DNA of 64,000 nt from Brachypodium distachyon (taxonomy: Eukaryota > Streptophyta > Magnoliopsida > Poales > Poaceae), in the NCBI RefSeq assembly GCF_000005505.3, contig NC_016133.3, positions 27,878,508 to 27,942,507 of the forward strand, given 5' to 3'. Each line of letters begins with the position of its first letter. The first letter of the stretch is position 1. A model generated the notes under the pieces. It had not been told where the DNA came from, made no database searches, and saw only the letters and a program-made list of their open reading frames with translations. A program made the position numbers and the translations under genes. Of the stretch, positions 12,230 to 22,288 are shown piece after piece.

Positions 12230-12884
12230 GAGCATGTGCAGCGTTGGTAAACAACCATAACTAAGAAGAGAAAAACCAGTCCAAGCACCGCTTCTAACCA
12301 TTGCAGCAGATCTAGCTAAGAAATGTTTTGAAGAACCGGTTTTTCTACTTGCGTCCATTCTAACTTCTTTTGAAATCATTGTTGACTTTGGTGGGGCTGA
12401 AGCGGGCAAGCTCCGGCCATGGCTGGTAGGACTAGATCGAGCCGGGAGGCCGGAAGCAGGAGGCCGAGGAGCTTGGCGGCGACAGTGGCGGCTCCTCCCA
12501 TCGCCAGCGCTGCTTCCCCATCTCCTCTCCGCTGCTCCTCCCATCACCGACGTGGGGTTCCCATCAGCGAGCCGGACCAGACGGCGGCGCTCGGCGGCGG
12601 AAGGAGACCGAGGCAGGCGCTAGCAGTTGGGGATGGGGGAGATCGGGGAAATCGAGTTGGGGATCGGGGAGATCAGGGAGCGCTAGCAGTTGGGGATCGG
12701 AGGAGAACGATGAGTTGGGGATCGAGGAGACCTAGTTGGGTTGGTTGGTGGGCCGCAGTTTGGGAGATTCTGACCAGTGGGCCCAATTAGAGGTGCTAAG
12801 AAAACTTGTACATTGGACCAGATTTTTGTTTCCTAGCATCGGTGCTTGTGTCAGGTCAGTAGACTTCCCACATTGTTCTTGCTC
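12230..12884. mobile_element. Tourist-like element A (non-coding)
   Basis: Left end GAGCATGTGCAGCGTTGG; right end, reversed, GAGCAAGAACAATGTGGG. TAA precedes it (12227-12229) and TTA follows it (12885-12887). The interior is GC-rich and has no convincing gene. Size and termini fit a PIF-related non-autonomous element. Confidence 0.65.
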
Positions 12885-12887
12885 TTA

Positions 12888-14204
12888 GAGCAAGCCCAAC
12901 GTTGGTCAAAACCCGGTGCTATACCGGTGCTAGGAGATGTTGGAACTGGGTCTAGCCCTTGCAGCACCTCGGGGCTAAGAATTTTTTTCTAGAGTCGGGT
13001 CTAGTACTTGAGTCGACTCCAAGAACGCGTTGACAACTGTGGAGCCCACGCTCCTCGCCTCACCTCTGCCTGCCGCTCGTCCGCCCGCTCGCCTACCGCA
13101 TCCCCAGCCGTTGCACTCTCACCTCTGTGCCGCTTGCCCGCTCACCTGCCCGCCGCATCTCTGGCTGCCGCGCTCCTCGTCTCCCCTCCGGCTGCCGCTC
13201 GCCCGCCGCGCTCCTCGCCTGCAGTTTTGGATTGATGGGTGGGGATCGAGTTTGATGGTGGACGGGATGGAGAGGGCCTCGTCGCTGACGGAGATGTTGG
13301 TGAGGGCCACGTATTAGAAGGTGTTTTTTGTCATGAAGATGAGACTATTGCACATCTTTTTTTCTGTTGTCGTGTCTCTCGCTCTGTGTGGTCAATGGTC
13401 CAAATAGCATCCAATCTTTTTCCCCTTCGTGATGCTACTCACATGTTTGGGTCTTGGTTACGAGGGGTTAATAAAATGTTGAGAGCGCTCCTAATGGTTG
13501 GGGCTGCTGCTTTATGTTGGGCAATTTGGCTATGCAGAAATGATATTGTTTTTAATAGAAATAACTTAACTTCTCCTATTCAGGTCTGATATTCGTGCAC
13601 TCATTGGCTCCGTACTTGGTCTATGGATCACCAGCTGACTTTGATGGTGTGCAACAGTGTGGAACAAGTGGTTAGGGACTTGTTTAACCACTATGGGTGG
13701 CGGTCTAGTTTACGGATTGAGCCCGCTTAGAGTTTTTATTTTTCTTTCATTGTAATAATTGAGTTTTGTTCCGTACTCGTGTGGCTGTGTGTGCTTCGAC
13801 GCAGAGGCCGGGAGTGTGATACTCTTTGGTTGTATCGCTCGATATAACTTTGAGATCAATAAAAGCTTCCATTTTCGAAAAAAAACCGTATTAGAAGGTG
13901 TTGCTCTGTGGGTTGCAGATGAGCGGCACGGTGAAGATGGAGCCGCCGCCACCGGAGTTGCCAGTGTTGGAATCGGCTAGTGAGAGAAGAACCAGAAGCT
14001 CTCGGGTAAGGAAAGGAAAGAATCCGTGTGAGTTTCGTGCTCAGGGAAGGAGTTGAGGGGAAAGTGGTGGGGAGAGAAAGTTCTGTCATGTGGGTCCCGG
14101 TGTAGAGTACTAGGTTCCAAACAAATCCATACGTTGCAGCATATCTTGGTTTTGGAGACCCGGTTCTAATGTTTTAGCTAGCAGTCCTCACATTTCTCTT
14201 GCTC
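12888..14204. mobile_element. Tourist-like element B carrying a LINE
   Basis: Left end GAGCAAGCCCAACGTTGG; right end, reversed, GAGCAAGAGAAATGTGAG. It shares the TTA at 12885-12887 with element A and is followed by TAA (14205-14207). Without the internal LINE and its duplicate target it would be about 740 bp. No coding gene of its own is seen. Confidence 0.65.
13326..13886 (+). mobile_element. 5'-truncated L1-type LINE (zf-RVT end)
   Basis: The insert is flanked by a 16-bp duplication CGTATTAGAAGGTGTT (13310-13325 and 13887-13902) and ends in a short A-run. The first 260 bp encode the C-terminal zinc-finger-like block of plant LINE reverse transcriptases: an ETIAHLFFCCRVSRSVW pattern, then ALCWAIWLCRNDIVFN. 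The rest is the 3' UTR, with AATAAA near 13858. It is a dead copy, lacking endonuclease and reverse transcriptase cores. Confidence 0.9.
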
Positions 14205-14282
14205 TAACGCTCCACAGCGGGCTAATGATCTGGGTCCCGATTATTCACCAATCAAAGCATGAAATCCGTCTTGGTCACCGAT

Positions 14283-14769
14283 TGACGAAGATGTGACTTC
14301 GACAATGTCCATATTGATGGACTTGTATCTAGGAAAGATTTTGAGTGTGTGTTGGCGAACTCGTCAGCTAACAAGGACATAGGGGGCACGATTTACTCAG
14401 GTTCAGGGCCCTCGATGAGGTAATACCGCTACGTTCTGCTTGTCCGATCTGTATTGCTGAGTCGATTACAATGGGGTGTCGCAGAGTCTAGATGCACAGA
14501 GTTGATGAGTGCTTCTAGGCGACTTCTCTCTAAGTTGGGGTCTTCTCTTGGCTCCCCCTCCTGGTCCTTTATATATGCAGGAACTTAGGTCTAAAGTAGA
14601 GTCCAAGTCGGTTACAATGAGAAGATGCACTCTAATTAATCTTCCTTGTCTTGAGTCACAAGATTTGGCATGTAGACTCCTGGAGTCGTAGTAGGCTTCC
14701 TTGTGGGCCCCCAGCTCGGTTGTACCGGGTATATTCGAGTCGAGTACGTGGTTAGTCATAACCACGTCA
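14283..14769 (-). repeat. Tat-like element LTR (3' LTR in element orientation)
   Basis: It is 487 bp and matches 35391-35877 end to end. The adjoining GGGCACTTGAGGGCTAC (reverse strand, just right of 14769) looks like the polypurine tract. AGTCGA-type words are frequent. Confidence 0.9.
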
Positions 14770-15221
14770 GTAGCCCTCAAGTGCCCTGTTGAGTCGAAGA
14801 CTTGACTAGGGAATTTTCCCATAAAGAATGAACTCATTTTGCTGTTGAGCCAGTTGCATAATGCTGCAGACTTGGAGTTTAGTCGATTTGTACTTTGAAT
14901 GAGAAGTATTTCGACTCAAAGAATGTCTGAGTTGATGCTTCAGTGTTTGACTGTTAAGTAACAGTTTCACAATATGATTTTGATAGCGGATCAATGCGAT
15001 GAGTAGGGATCATAGGCTATATGCTTAATGTGCCCAGATACTCGAGAAGTCGAGTCCAGTTAATCGCTCTAGGGCGAATACAACTCTAGCTTTCATCAGC
15101 ATTCGAGTCCCCGGGCTCGAACCTGGCAACTAGCGAATTTCGACTTAGCCTGCTGGGTCTTATAGAGTCGAGTTCCAGTTTTTAAGTACTTGACTTGTTC
15201 GTCAAGATTATATGTGCTGGA

Positions 15222-15660
15222 AACACGCAGCTGGTACGTTTCCAGGCCCTATAGGAAGCCTATGGGTCTAATTTCATGTAATGAACATGGTTGTAGGGAG
15301 CGACCCTTAAGTGAGAATTACTACTGGAGGGATGCAGTCGATGCATATCCAGGCCTAATTTTTAGGACTTACCTTCATACAATGAGTATGGATTTGACTG
15401 GAATAACGTAGCTGGTACGATTTCAGGCCCGATAGAGAACTTTTGGGTCTTATCTTCATGCAATGAGCATGGGTTTGCTGAAATACGCAGCTGGTACGAT
15501 TTCAGGCTCGATGGAATGATCCATGAGGCTTATCTTCATGCAATGAGCATGGGTTTACTAGAGCGGCGCAGCTGGTGCGGCTCCAGGCTCTTTGGACAAA
15601 ATCCAAGAGGCTTACTGTTATGTGAATGAGTATAAACAGGTGAGGTGATGCAGCTGGTGC
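15222..15660. repeat. Minisatellite, unit about 79 bp, in 3' region of Tat-like element
   Basis: GCAGCTGGTACGATTTCAGG and variants recur near 15222, 15325, 15408, 15487, 15566 and 15645, alternating with CTTCATGCAATGAGCATGG. Spacing settles to 79 bp in the last copies, and the leftmost copies are the most diverged. Confidence 0.8.
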
Positions 15661-16308
15661 GACTCAATTGAGTCGACTATATGAAATCGACTGTTTTGTG
15701 ACAGGGTCATTACCCTGTTTTTACTGTTGTAAGTAAAGAATAAACAATAGATGACCGTATGAAGTCTTTAGCTAGTATAAAGCAACAGCTGGTTAGTTCG
15801 CGACTCGAATGTGAGTCTTAGTATTCACATTTAAGATAAACTCCGTCATCCTGTATGAAAGATAGTTTTGAGTCATGATATTCGAATCAGACTTCGTCAT
15901 TGATGACGTACCTGTTGGAGGTGAAGAGCCGTTTGGTCAGTCGATGTGACTGGATGTATAGCCTAGCCTGACAGCTAGGTACACTGTAGGCGTGCGTCAA
16001 TGGAGAAACAATCATACTTCACGCAGTAAACAAGACACAATGATGATCTGATTGGTTCTTGTGCCCACGAAGTAAGCAGTTATTTCATCCTCGCCGTTCC
16101 GTATTCTAGTTGATGCGGAACACGTGGCCACGAACGAGATCGTGCGTCCCAGATTTTTTCCCAAGGTAAAGATAAAAAGCGGAGGTGGGGTAAATTAGTT
16201 TAACCCTTCTTCCTCCTCGCACCCAGAGCTCAGGCGCCCAAGATTTTAGCTCCCATAGCCAAAACCTTTCGTGTTCCTTGACAAGAAAATGTCCTTCGAC
16301 CCAGTGAA

Positions 16309-19300
16309 ATGGGGAAGAGCAAGAAGAGCGCGGAAGCTTGGCCGCTGTCCTCCGTGGATCGTGAAAGGGTGGCTGGCATGCAAGAGGAAGGGTTGCTGTC
16401 CCCACGACATGGGCACGTGCGTTTTCCCAACGAGGAGGTAATCCCTCGCCCCATGCATGGAGAGCGAGTGGTGCATTACGATTTCATTACCCGCGGCTTA
16501 GCATTCCCAGTCCACCATTTCCTTTGTAGCTTGCTTTTGGCCTATGGGCTCCAACTTCATAGTCTTTCTCCAAACTCCTATCTCCACATCGCGTGCTTTG
16601 TTACGCTGTGTGAATGCTTTCTTGGTATAAACCCACACCTAGGTCTTTGGAAGAGAATGTTCACAATCCAGCGTCAGGGCAAGGATGCGATTGGATGTGT
16701 AGACATCAAAACTCAAGCAGATGCCAAATTCTTCAACCTCCGAGCGAGGGAATCACTTTCTCGATGGAAATCGAGGTGGTTTTATGTCATGGATGTGCCG
16801 GCTGAAGGGCGTGGCTTCAGTCTCCCTGAATTCTCCGCGACAGCTTCGGTGAAGAAGACGACAGCCTGGAGTCATAAGTTGGGAGGAACAGAGGGCGAAG
16901 AGGCCGAGACTCTGATGGCCCAAGTCTTGTCTCTTATGGAGACTCCTCAGCTGAAGGTGACTGGAATTCACCTCATTGTTGCTTTTATTCGGAGAAGAAT
17001 CCAACCTTTGCAAGCTCGCACTCATTCCATGTGGGCATATAAAGGGGTTCGTGACCCGACCCGGATTAGTACTGTGGAATTTCATTCGACTGAAGTGTGT
17101 TGACGAGTTCGGCGGCTCACTGACTTGGGTGAGTCAGAGCCATGCGAGATTGACCCTCCAGTGGCTCCCTATGGACCCGACAGGCCCCGGGAAAAGGTGA
17201 TCATCGAAGCTTCTGACAAAACCTTGCCGTCTTGACATGAATTGTTTCTGACTGTACTTTTGATTCCGGGGACCCGATAATGAGCCGAGCAACGTTTCTC
17301 CACCGGCAAAGAAGCGTGGCAGAGAAGATGACAACCCGCCGATACAGACTGACCAATAGGCTCGAGGGACCCGAATGTTGAACCGTCGGTGTCTATACCT
17401 GCGTTCAAGATAACCAAGTCCGATGGACCCGTTGCGGCTCATCGTTTTGGCCTTCTTGCTCGATTCGACCGTGTCAGGTGAGCATTTTGGCGATCTTACT
17501 TCAGCATTCTAGAGATTTTATTAAACCTCTAAAAAATTCTTGCTCAGCCATACTGGTGGCTCAGTCGAGGGCAAAAAGGCTCCCGAGACTCAATCGACTG
17601 GTCAGGACTCGAAAGGGTCGGACCAGCCGACTAAGAAAAAGGCAGCTCATGCCGAAGGAGCCTCAGCGGTTCCTTCCGAAACGAGTAGAAGGAGTCGACC
17701 AGATGAGTCGACCATTCCTCAAGCGACGACTCCTGCACCGAGTCAGCATGTGAGCAAATTTGTCTTTTGTTGTTGTTTTTGCCTCCCGGTGGGAGTGATG
17801 CTCAAGAAATAACTTGAGACTACGTTTTGTTTTTAGCCGATCATCCGCTCCATGACAACTCTTATTGAAGAGTTTGAGGAGACGAAGGTAGAGCTGGATC
17901 AGTGTCGTCAAGAGCTGAAGGAAGCAGCTATCAAAAAGAGCCGCCTCCAGCAACGTATAGACTCCTGTCTTTCCGCGGAGAAAGAGAGGGAAAAGATTTG
18001 GATCGAGTGACTCGAAAGTGCTACTCGATCTGTTGCTGGTGAGCGTTTGAGTCTGTCACCCAGGGTGCTTTGCCTTCTAGTGTAAAGTTTGACGGTTGCT
18101 CTATCCTTTTGCAGGAGTCCTTGATGCCTCTGCTGAGGTTCAATTTAATAAGAAAAGCCAGAGCTTCAATGAGGCTCTAGAAAATGTCGAAGTTATCAAC
18201 GCCGAAGCCAAGGGCAAAGCTCCGGCTGGTGACAAAGACTCTGACCACCGTAATCAGGAAAATGTTTCCTGCTGGGTCAGTGCCGGAGTCGCTGAATGGG
18301 CTCATCGACTTCTTTACTGCGATCCAAGACCCGGTAGAGGAGTACTGCCAGCATCAGTCGACGACCGACGCTGAATTATTCTTCACGCTTTCTCTTGCGC
18401 ATGGCATCGAGGATGTCTCAGGGTGGCCCAATCTTTCGATGAGATTGATAACTCTGATTTGGGTAGGAGGTGACGTTGACGATCCGACTACGACCTAGAA
18501 GGCAGCGCCTTAGCAATTGATACATCAACTCTAGAGGGTTATTGATCACGCGGGGGCACGATCAACCTGACCACGAAGGTCTTTGTTCCTGCAAGCAATC
18601 GAAGAACAAGCAAGAACAAGATAAATAGCGGATGCAATCTAAAATTGCAAATATACTATATCAAACCAATGTCTCAACGAGACGATAAGTTGGGGTTCTA
18701 AAAGCGGTAAAGCAGGTGGTCTAACCGACACACGCGATTACACGAAGTAGTAGTGATGGCTAACTTTTAATTAAACAAAACCCAAGTATCCATAGGGGGG
18801 TAGTGGGGTATATAAAGGGTTGCTTGTTCTTCGATTGCTTGTAGGAACAAAGACGTTCATGGTCAGGTTGATCGTGCCCCGCGTGATCAATAGCCCTCTG
18901 GAGTTGGTGTATCGATTGCTAAGACGCTGCTTTCTAGGCCGCAGTCAGATCGTCAACGTCACCTCCTACCCAAATCGAGAGTTATCAATCTCATCGAAAG
19001 ATCGGGCCACCCCGAGCCACATCACGTGGTATCAGAGCTTAAGGTTGCTCGGTGAGATTTTCCTGTTTATCCGTAGTCTAGATCAGTTTTACCTATCGTC
19101 TAGAAAAAGCCAAAAAAAATAGATTGGTTACCTTTGTCCTAGAACCAATCTGAACCTTGCAATTTTCACATTAGTTTTTGCATTGTTGAATCTTTGCTGC
19201 ATTAATCGTGTCGAGTTGAGTTGCTAGATTAGATTGGATCGTTTTTCAGACTTTTTCTACTAGATCTAACTTGCTTTTGGTTTTCTTGTTCTTCGTGTGA

Positions 19301-21185
19301 CGCAGTTTTCCTTCGTCAATCTTCCGCCGCCAATCTCCCTGCCATACCACCACCACGCCTACAATCCATCGCTGCCACCATCATATCCGCCCTCATCAAT
19401 TTTGTTTCGCATCGCAGTTGCCGTCCACGCCGATTTCGAGTCCGAGTCCAATCAGGAGAAATTTTGGAAAGTGTTTTGGAATAAGGAAAGAGATCATTTT
19501 TTGTTTGGAGATAAAGTTGTTCGGAAAGTTGTGAAAAAACAGAAAGACAGAAAAAAAGAAAAAAAGTGAAAAAAAGGAAAGAGAGAGAGAGAGAAAGAAT
19601 CAATTTCGGATCCTACCTCGAGGAGAATTTTAGTTCCGAGTGGGTTTGACCCGTGTTCAGTAAAATGGGCATATCTTTTGCAATTCAGGCTCGCCAAGCT
19701 CATGACCCATCACCCTTTTGGCTGGATCAGTCGAGGAGCTATGACTTGATGCTGTTGATCGAGCGGATCAAACAGGTCAAGAGGTACTTCACTTCCTGCC
19801 GTGATATGCTAGCTTCGACTCATCGGGCCTTATGGCCACAGGAGAAGGTGCCTCCTGAACTAGGCAGCCTGATGGTGAAGTTTCACGGCAAGGAGAAAAT
19901 GAAGGAATTGGTTCGACTCCAACTGGTGAAGGGTGCCCAGATTGCCCTCGCATTTGTGCGAGTCAACTGCCCAGAGTTGGATTTCTGGCGAGTTGCGACC
20001 CTGCCAGCTGCTCTCACCCAGAGTATAGCGTCGTTCCTAGAGGCCAGGCAAGCGGCCGTGCTACAGATGATCCGACAATGGGAAGCAGCCGAGGAGGAAA
20101 CCATACCTCGTAGTAGATAGTCATGTAGTTCTTCTTTTTTGTAAAGAATATTCTACCGGGTGCGTGGTCAGCGCTCCCGGTGGGAGTAGCCCTCGAGTTT
20201 TGTTGCGACTGTGTGTAGTGGCGACCAGACTCAAGGTTGTAATCTGATATCATTGTATTTCTTGGCGAAGTTGTTCCCCTTCTTTTTTTGGAAATGGAAC
20301 GATATGACTTGCTAATCAGCACCGAGTCGAATTCTGACTTGTGGAAGTCGAATTTAAGTCGGAGTTCGAGTACTCCCGGTGGGAGTGCCTCGTAGTTGAA
20401 TATAAATAACTGAGTGCGGACTCGAGTGTACTAACCAGCGCAAGGGATTTGCCCTGCTGATTAGCTCTTAGGTCTCGTGGGAAGAGATGGACTCCTCCGA
20501 CGCACTCGATGTTATGCATATCCGTATGGGACATGTTGAATACCAACTTGCGCAAGCACGGGAGGAGATCTCCTTGCTTAAGTCGGAGAATCGGGCTGCG
20601 TCGGGCCGAGAAGATTTCCTTCTTGGGGAAATCGTGAAGCTGAGCTCTGATTTGCGAGGTAACGGCTGATTCCTCTGCTTAAAATTGTTGGGTCAACTGA
20701 ATTTCGACTGATTTGGAGATATGATGCAGAACCATATGTCGAAGCTGAACGCGTAAAAAGTCGTCTTGATGCTTTAGCACGGTCGGTTCAAAGACCCCAT
20801 CCTTCTGGTGAACTGCGACAAGGGTTATACCCTTTTACTGCTGCAAGATCGAGTTACAAGAGCCGTGGTCTGCCTGAAGTCCTGCAGCCACTATTTGACT
20901 GAGGTGCACCATAACTTGTTTCCGGAGCTTCCTGTTCCCGTTGACCTGAAGGGATTGATCGAGAGATTTTGCGAAGGAGCAGTGGTGAGGGGGGCTACGC
21001 ATGAACAATTGGTGGAGGGGGCTGTTCTAACCCTCTCGTTTGTTCATCTTCGCTACCCCTCATTAAATCTGGACTCCCTGCATTTGACTCCCTGCTGTGT
21101 TCAAGACGATGCTCAGCTTGGACCAATTTACGACATGATGGAGAACACGTCACGTCAGCTGGTGACTCTTATGGCTTTGGAGTAG
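16309..21185 (+). pseudogene. Opposite-strand accessory gene of Tat-like element (putative gypsy-type transposon domain)
   Basis: The first open block, 16309-17103 (264 residues), shows the 'putative gypsy type transposon' (Transposase_28-like) pattern: FPVHHFLCSLLLAYGLQLH, LSPNSYLHIACFVTLCECF and GINPHLGLWKRMF. Downstream blocks in shifting frames carry a low-complexity Lys/Ser/Pro linker (about 17540-17750), a coiled coil (17837-18010, FEETKVELDQCRQELKEA) and a C-terminal helical domain. That domain is found twice: at 18184-18410 and 19690-20120 (interrupted by the LTR fragment), and again at 20487-21185. Stops and frame changes between blocks could be introns or decay; both seem likely. 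The gene runs against gag. Its function is unknown in this element group. A captured host gene is an alternative, but the same domain recurs widely in grass Gypsy elements. Confidence 0.65.
18411..19670 (+). mobile_element. Palindromic LTR plus leader fragment of another LTR retrotransposon
   Basis: Bases 18411-18826 are the reverse complement of the 3' half of the LTR seen complete at 39583-40395. Bases about 18821-19025 are the last 205 bp of the same LTR in forward orientation. TGGTATCAGAGC follows at about 19027, the initiator-Met primer-binding site of many plant elements, and then a leader that fades near 19670. No gag or pol is present, and no target duplication was identified. The fragment interrupts the accessory gene. 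Confidence 0.72.
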
Positions 21186-21506
21186 AGTAGTCTTCGATAT
21201 CCGTTAAGGATGTAGGCGTAGTTGCCTTAGTAGTATTTTTACCGGGTGCGCGACCAACGCTCCTGGTGGGAGTAGCCCCGGGTCTGTGCATGACTGGTTT
21301 GCAGTCATGTGGAGACCCAAATACTTTGAAATCCTTTGTAACTGGAAGCTGCTAGCATCTTTGAAAGAGGTTGCACCTTTTTGTTCTGTAACTTCTTTGA
21401 TCTTGTATGAGAAAACAGGGTGATCCCAATTTTGCATACTTGGAAATTGCCGACCGTTGAATGATTTTTGTTGATGTTTGTTACGCGATAACCTGTGAAT
21501 GTCGGG

Positions 21507-21613
21507 TGCGTCCAATGAGAGGCTTAGGGTCGATTGGACGCAACCCCCGAGTGTCGGGTGCATCCAATGACAAGTTTAGGGTCGATTGTACGCATCCCCC
21601 GAGTGTCGGGTGC
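21507..21613. repeat. 52-bp minisatellite, left part (interrupted by CACTA)
   Basis: Unit TGCGTCCAATGACAAGTTTA plus about 32 more bases. Starts at 21507, 21559 and 21611; the last is cut after TGC by the CACTA element. Confidence 0.88.
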
Positions 21614-21635
21614 CACTACTACAGAAAGGCTTATC

Positions 21636-21930
21636 AGTAACGGTCGAAAAACATCATCTGTAACGGACATCATCAATAACGGTCAAAAACCATCATCTGC
21701 CAGTAATGATGGTCATCATCAATTACGGTCGGAGCCACCGTTACTGATGTACCATCATCAGTGGCGAGCGCTCCGACCGTTACCGATGATACAATCATCA
21801 GTGGCGGGCGGCCCGACCGTTACTGATGATGCCTATCATCAGTGACTGTCACGTTTCCGCGCTCGTCACTGATGATAGTACCATCAGTAACAGTCGCTGT
21901 GTCCCATCAGTGTCGGTCGAGTGATCGACA
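21636..21930. repeat. CACTA subterminal repeats, left cluster
   Basis: At least ten copies of CATCAGTAACGGTC-like 13- to 16-mers in both orientations. In this superfamily such repeats are binding sites for the TNPA-type protein. Confidence 0.85.
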
Positions 21931-22288
21931 CCGATACATTTTCAGTAATTACAAAAATAATTGAAACCACAAAAAATACACAACATTTATACACAAAAAA
22001 TACACAGCACATCACATATATTTCGAATTAAAACCACAGCCATATCATTTAAAGCATACAAATGTATATAAAGCCGCATCATTTAGAGCATATAAAGCAT
22101 ACAAATATATCTCACTTCACGACATTGATTACAAAATTTTAAATTTTCATAGCAAAATAAAGTTTGAAGCTATTGTGGTGGTGAACCGTAGTAACCACTT
22201 GTTCCACGCGTTCGTAGAAGTCCCCACTAGGCTTGATGACCTCATTGTTGATGAGATTGCCGAACTGCCATTGAATGTTATACACGAT

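Noticed and set aside
18820..19122. Open frame of 100 residues (+), similar to one at 40254-40445
   Set aside because: Both are translations of the same LTR end; the similarity is nucleotide repeat identity, not a conserved protein.
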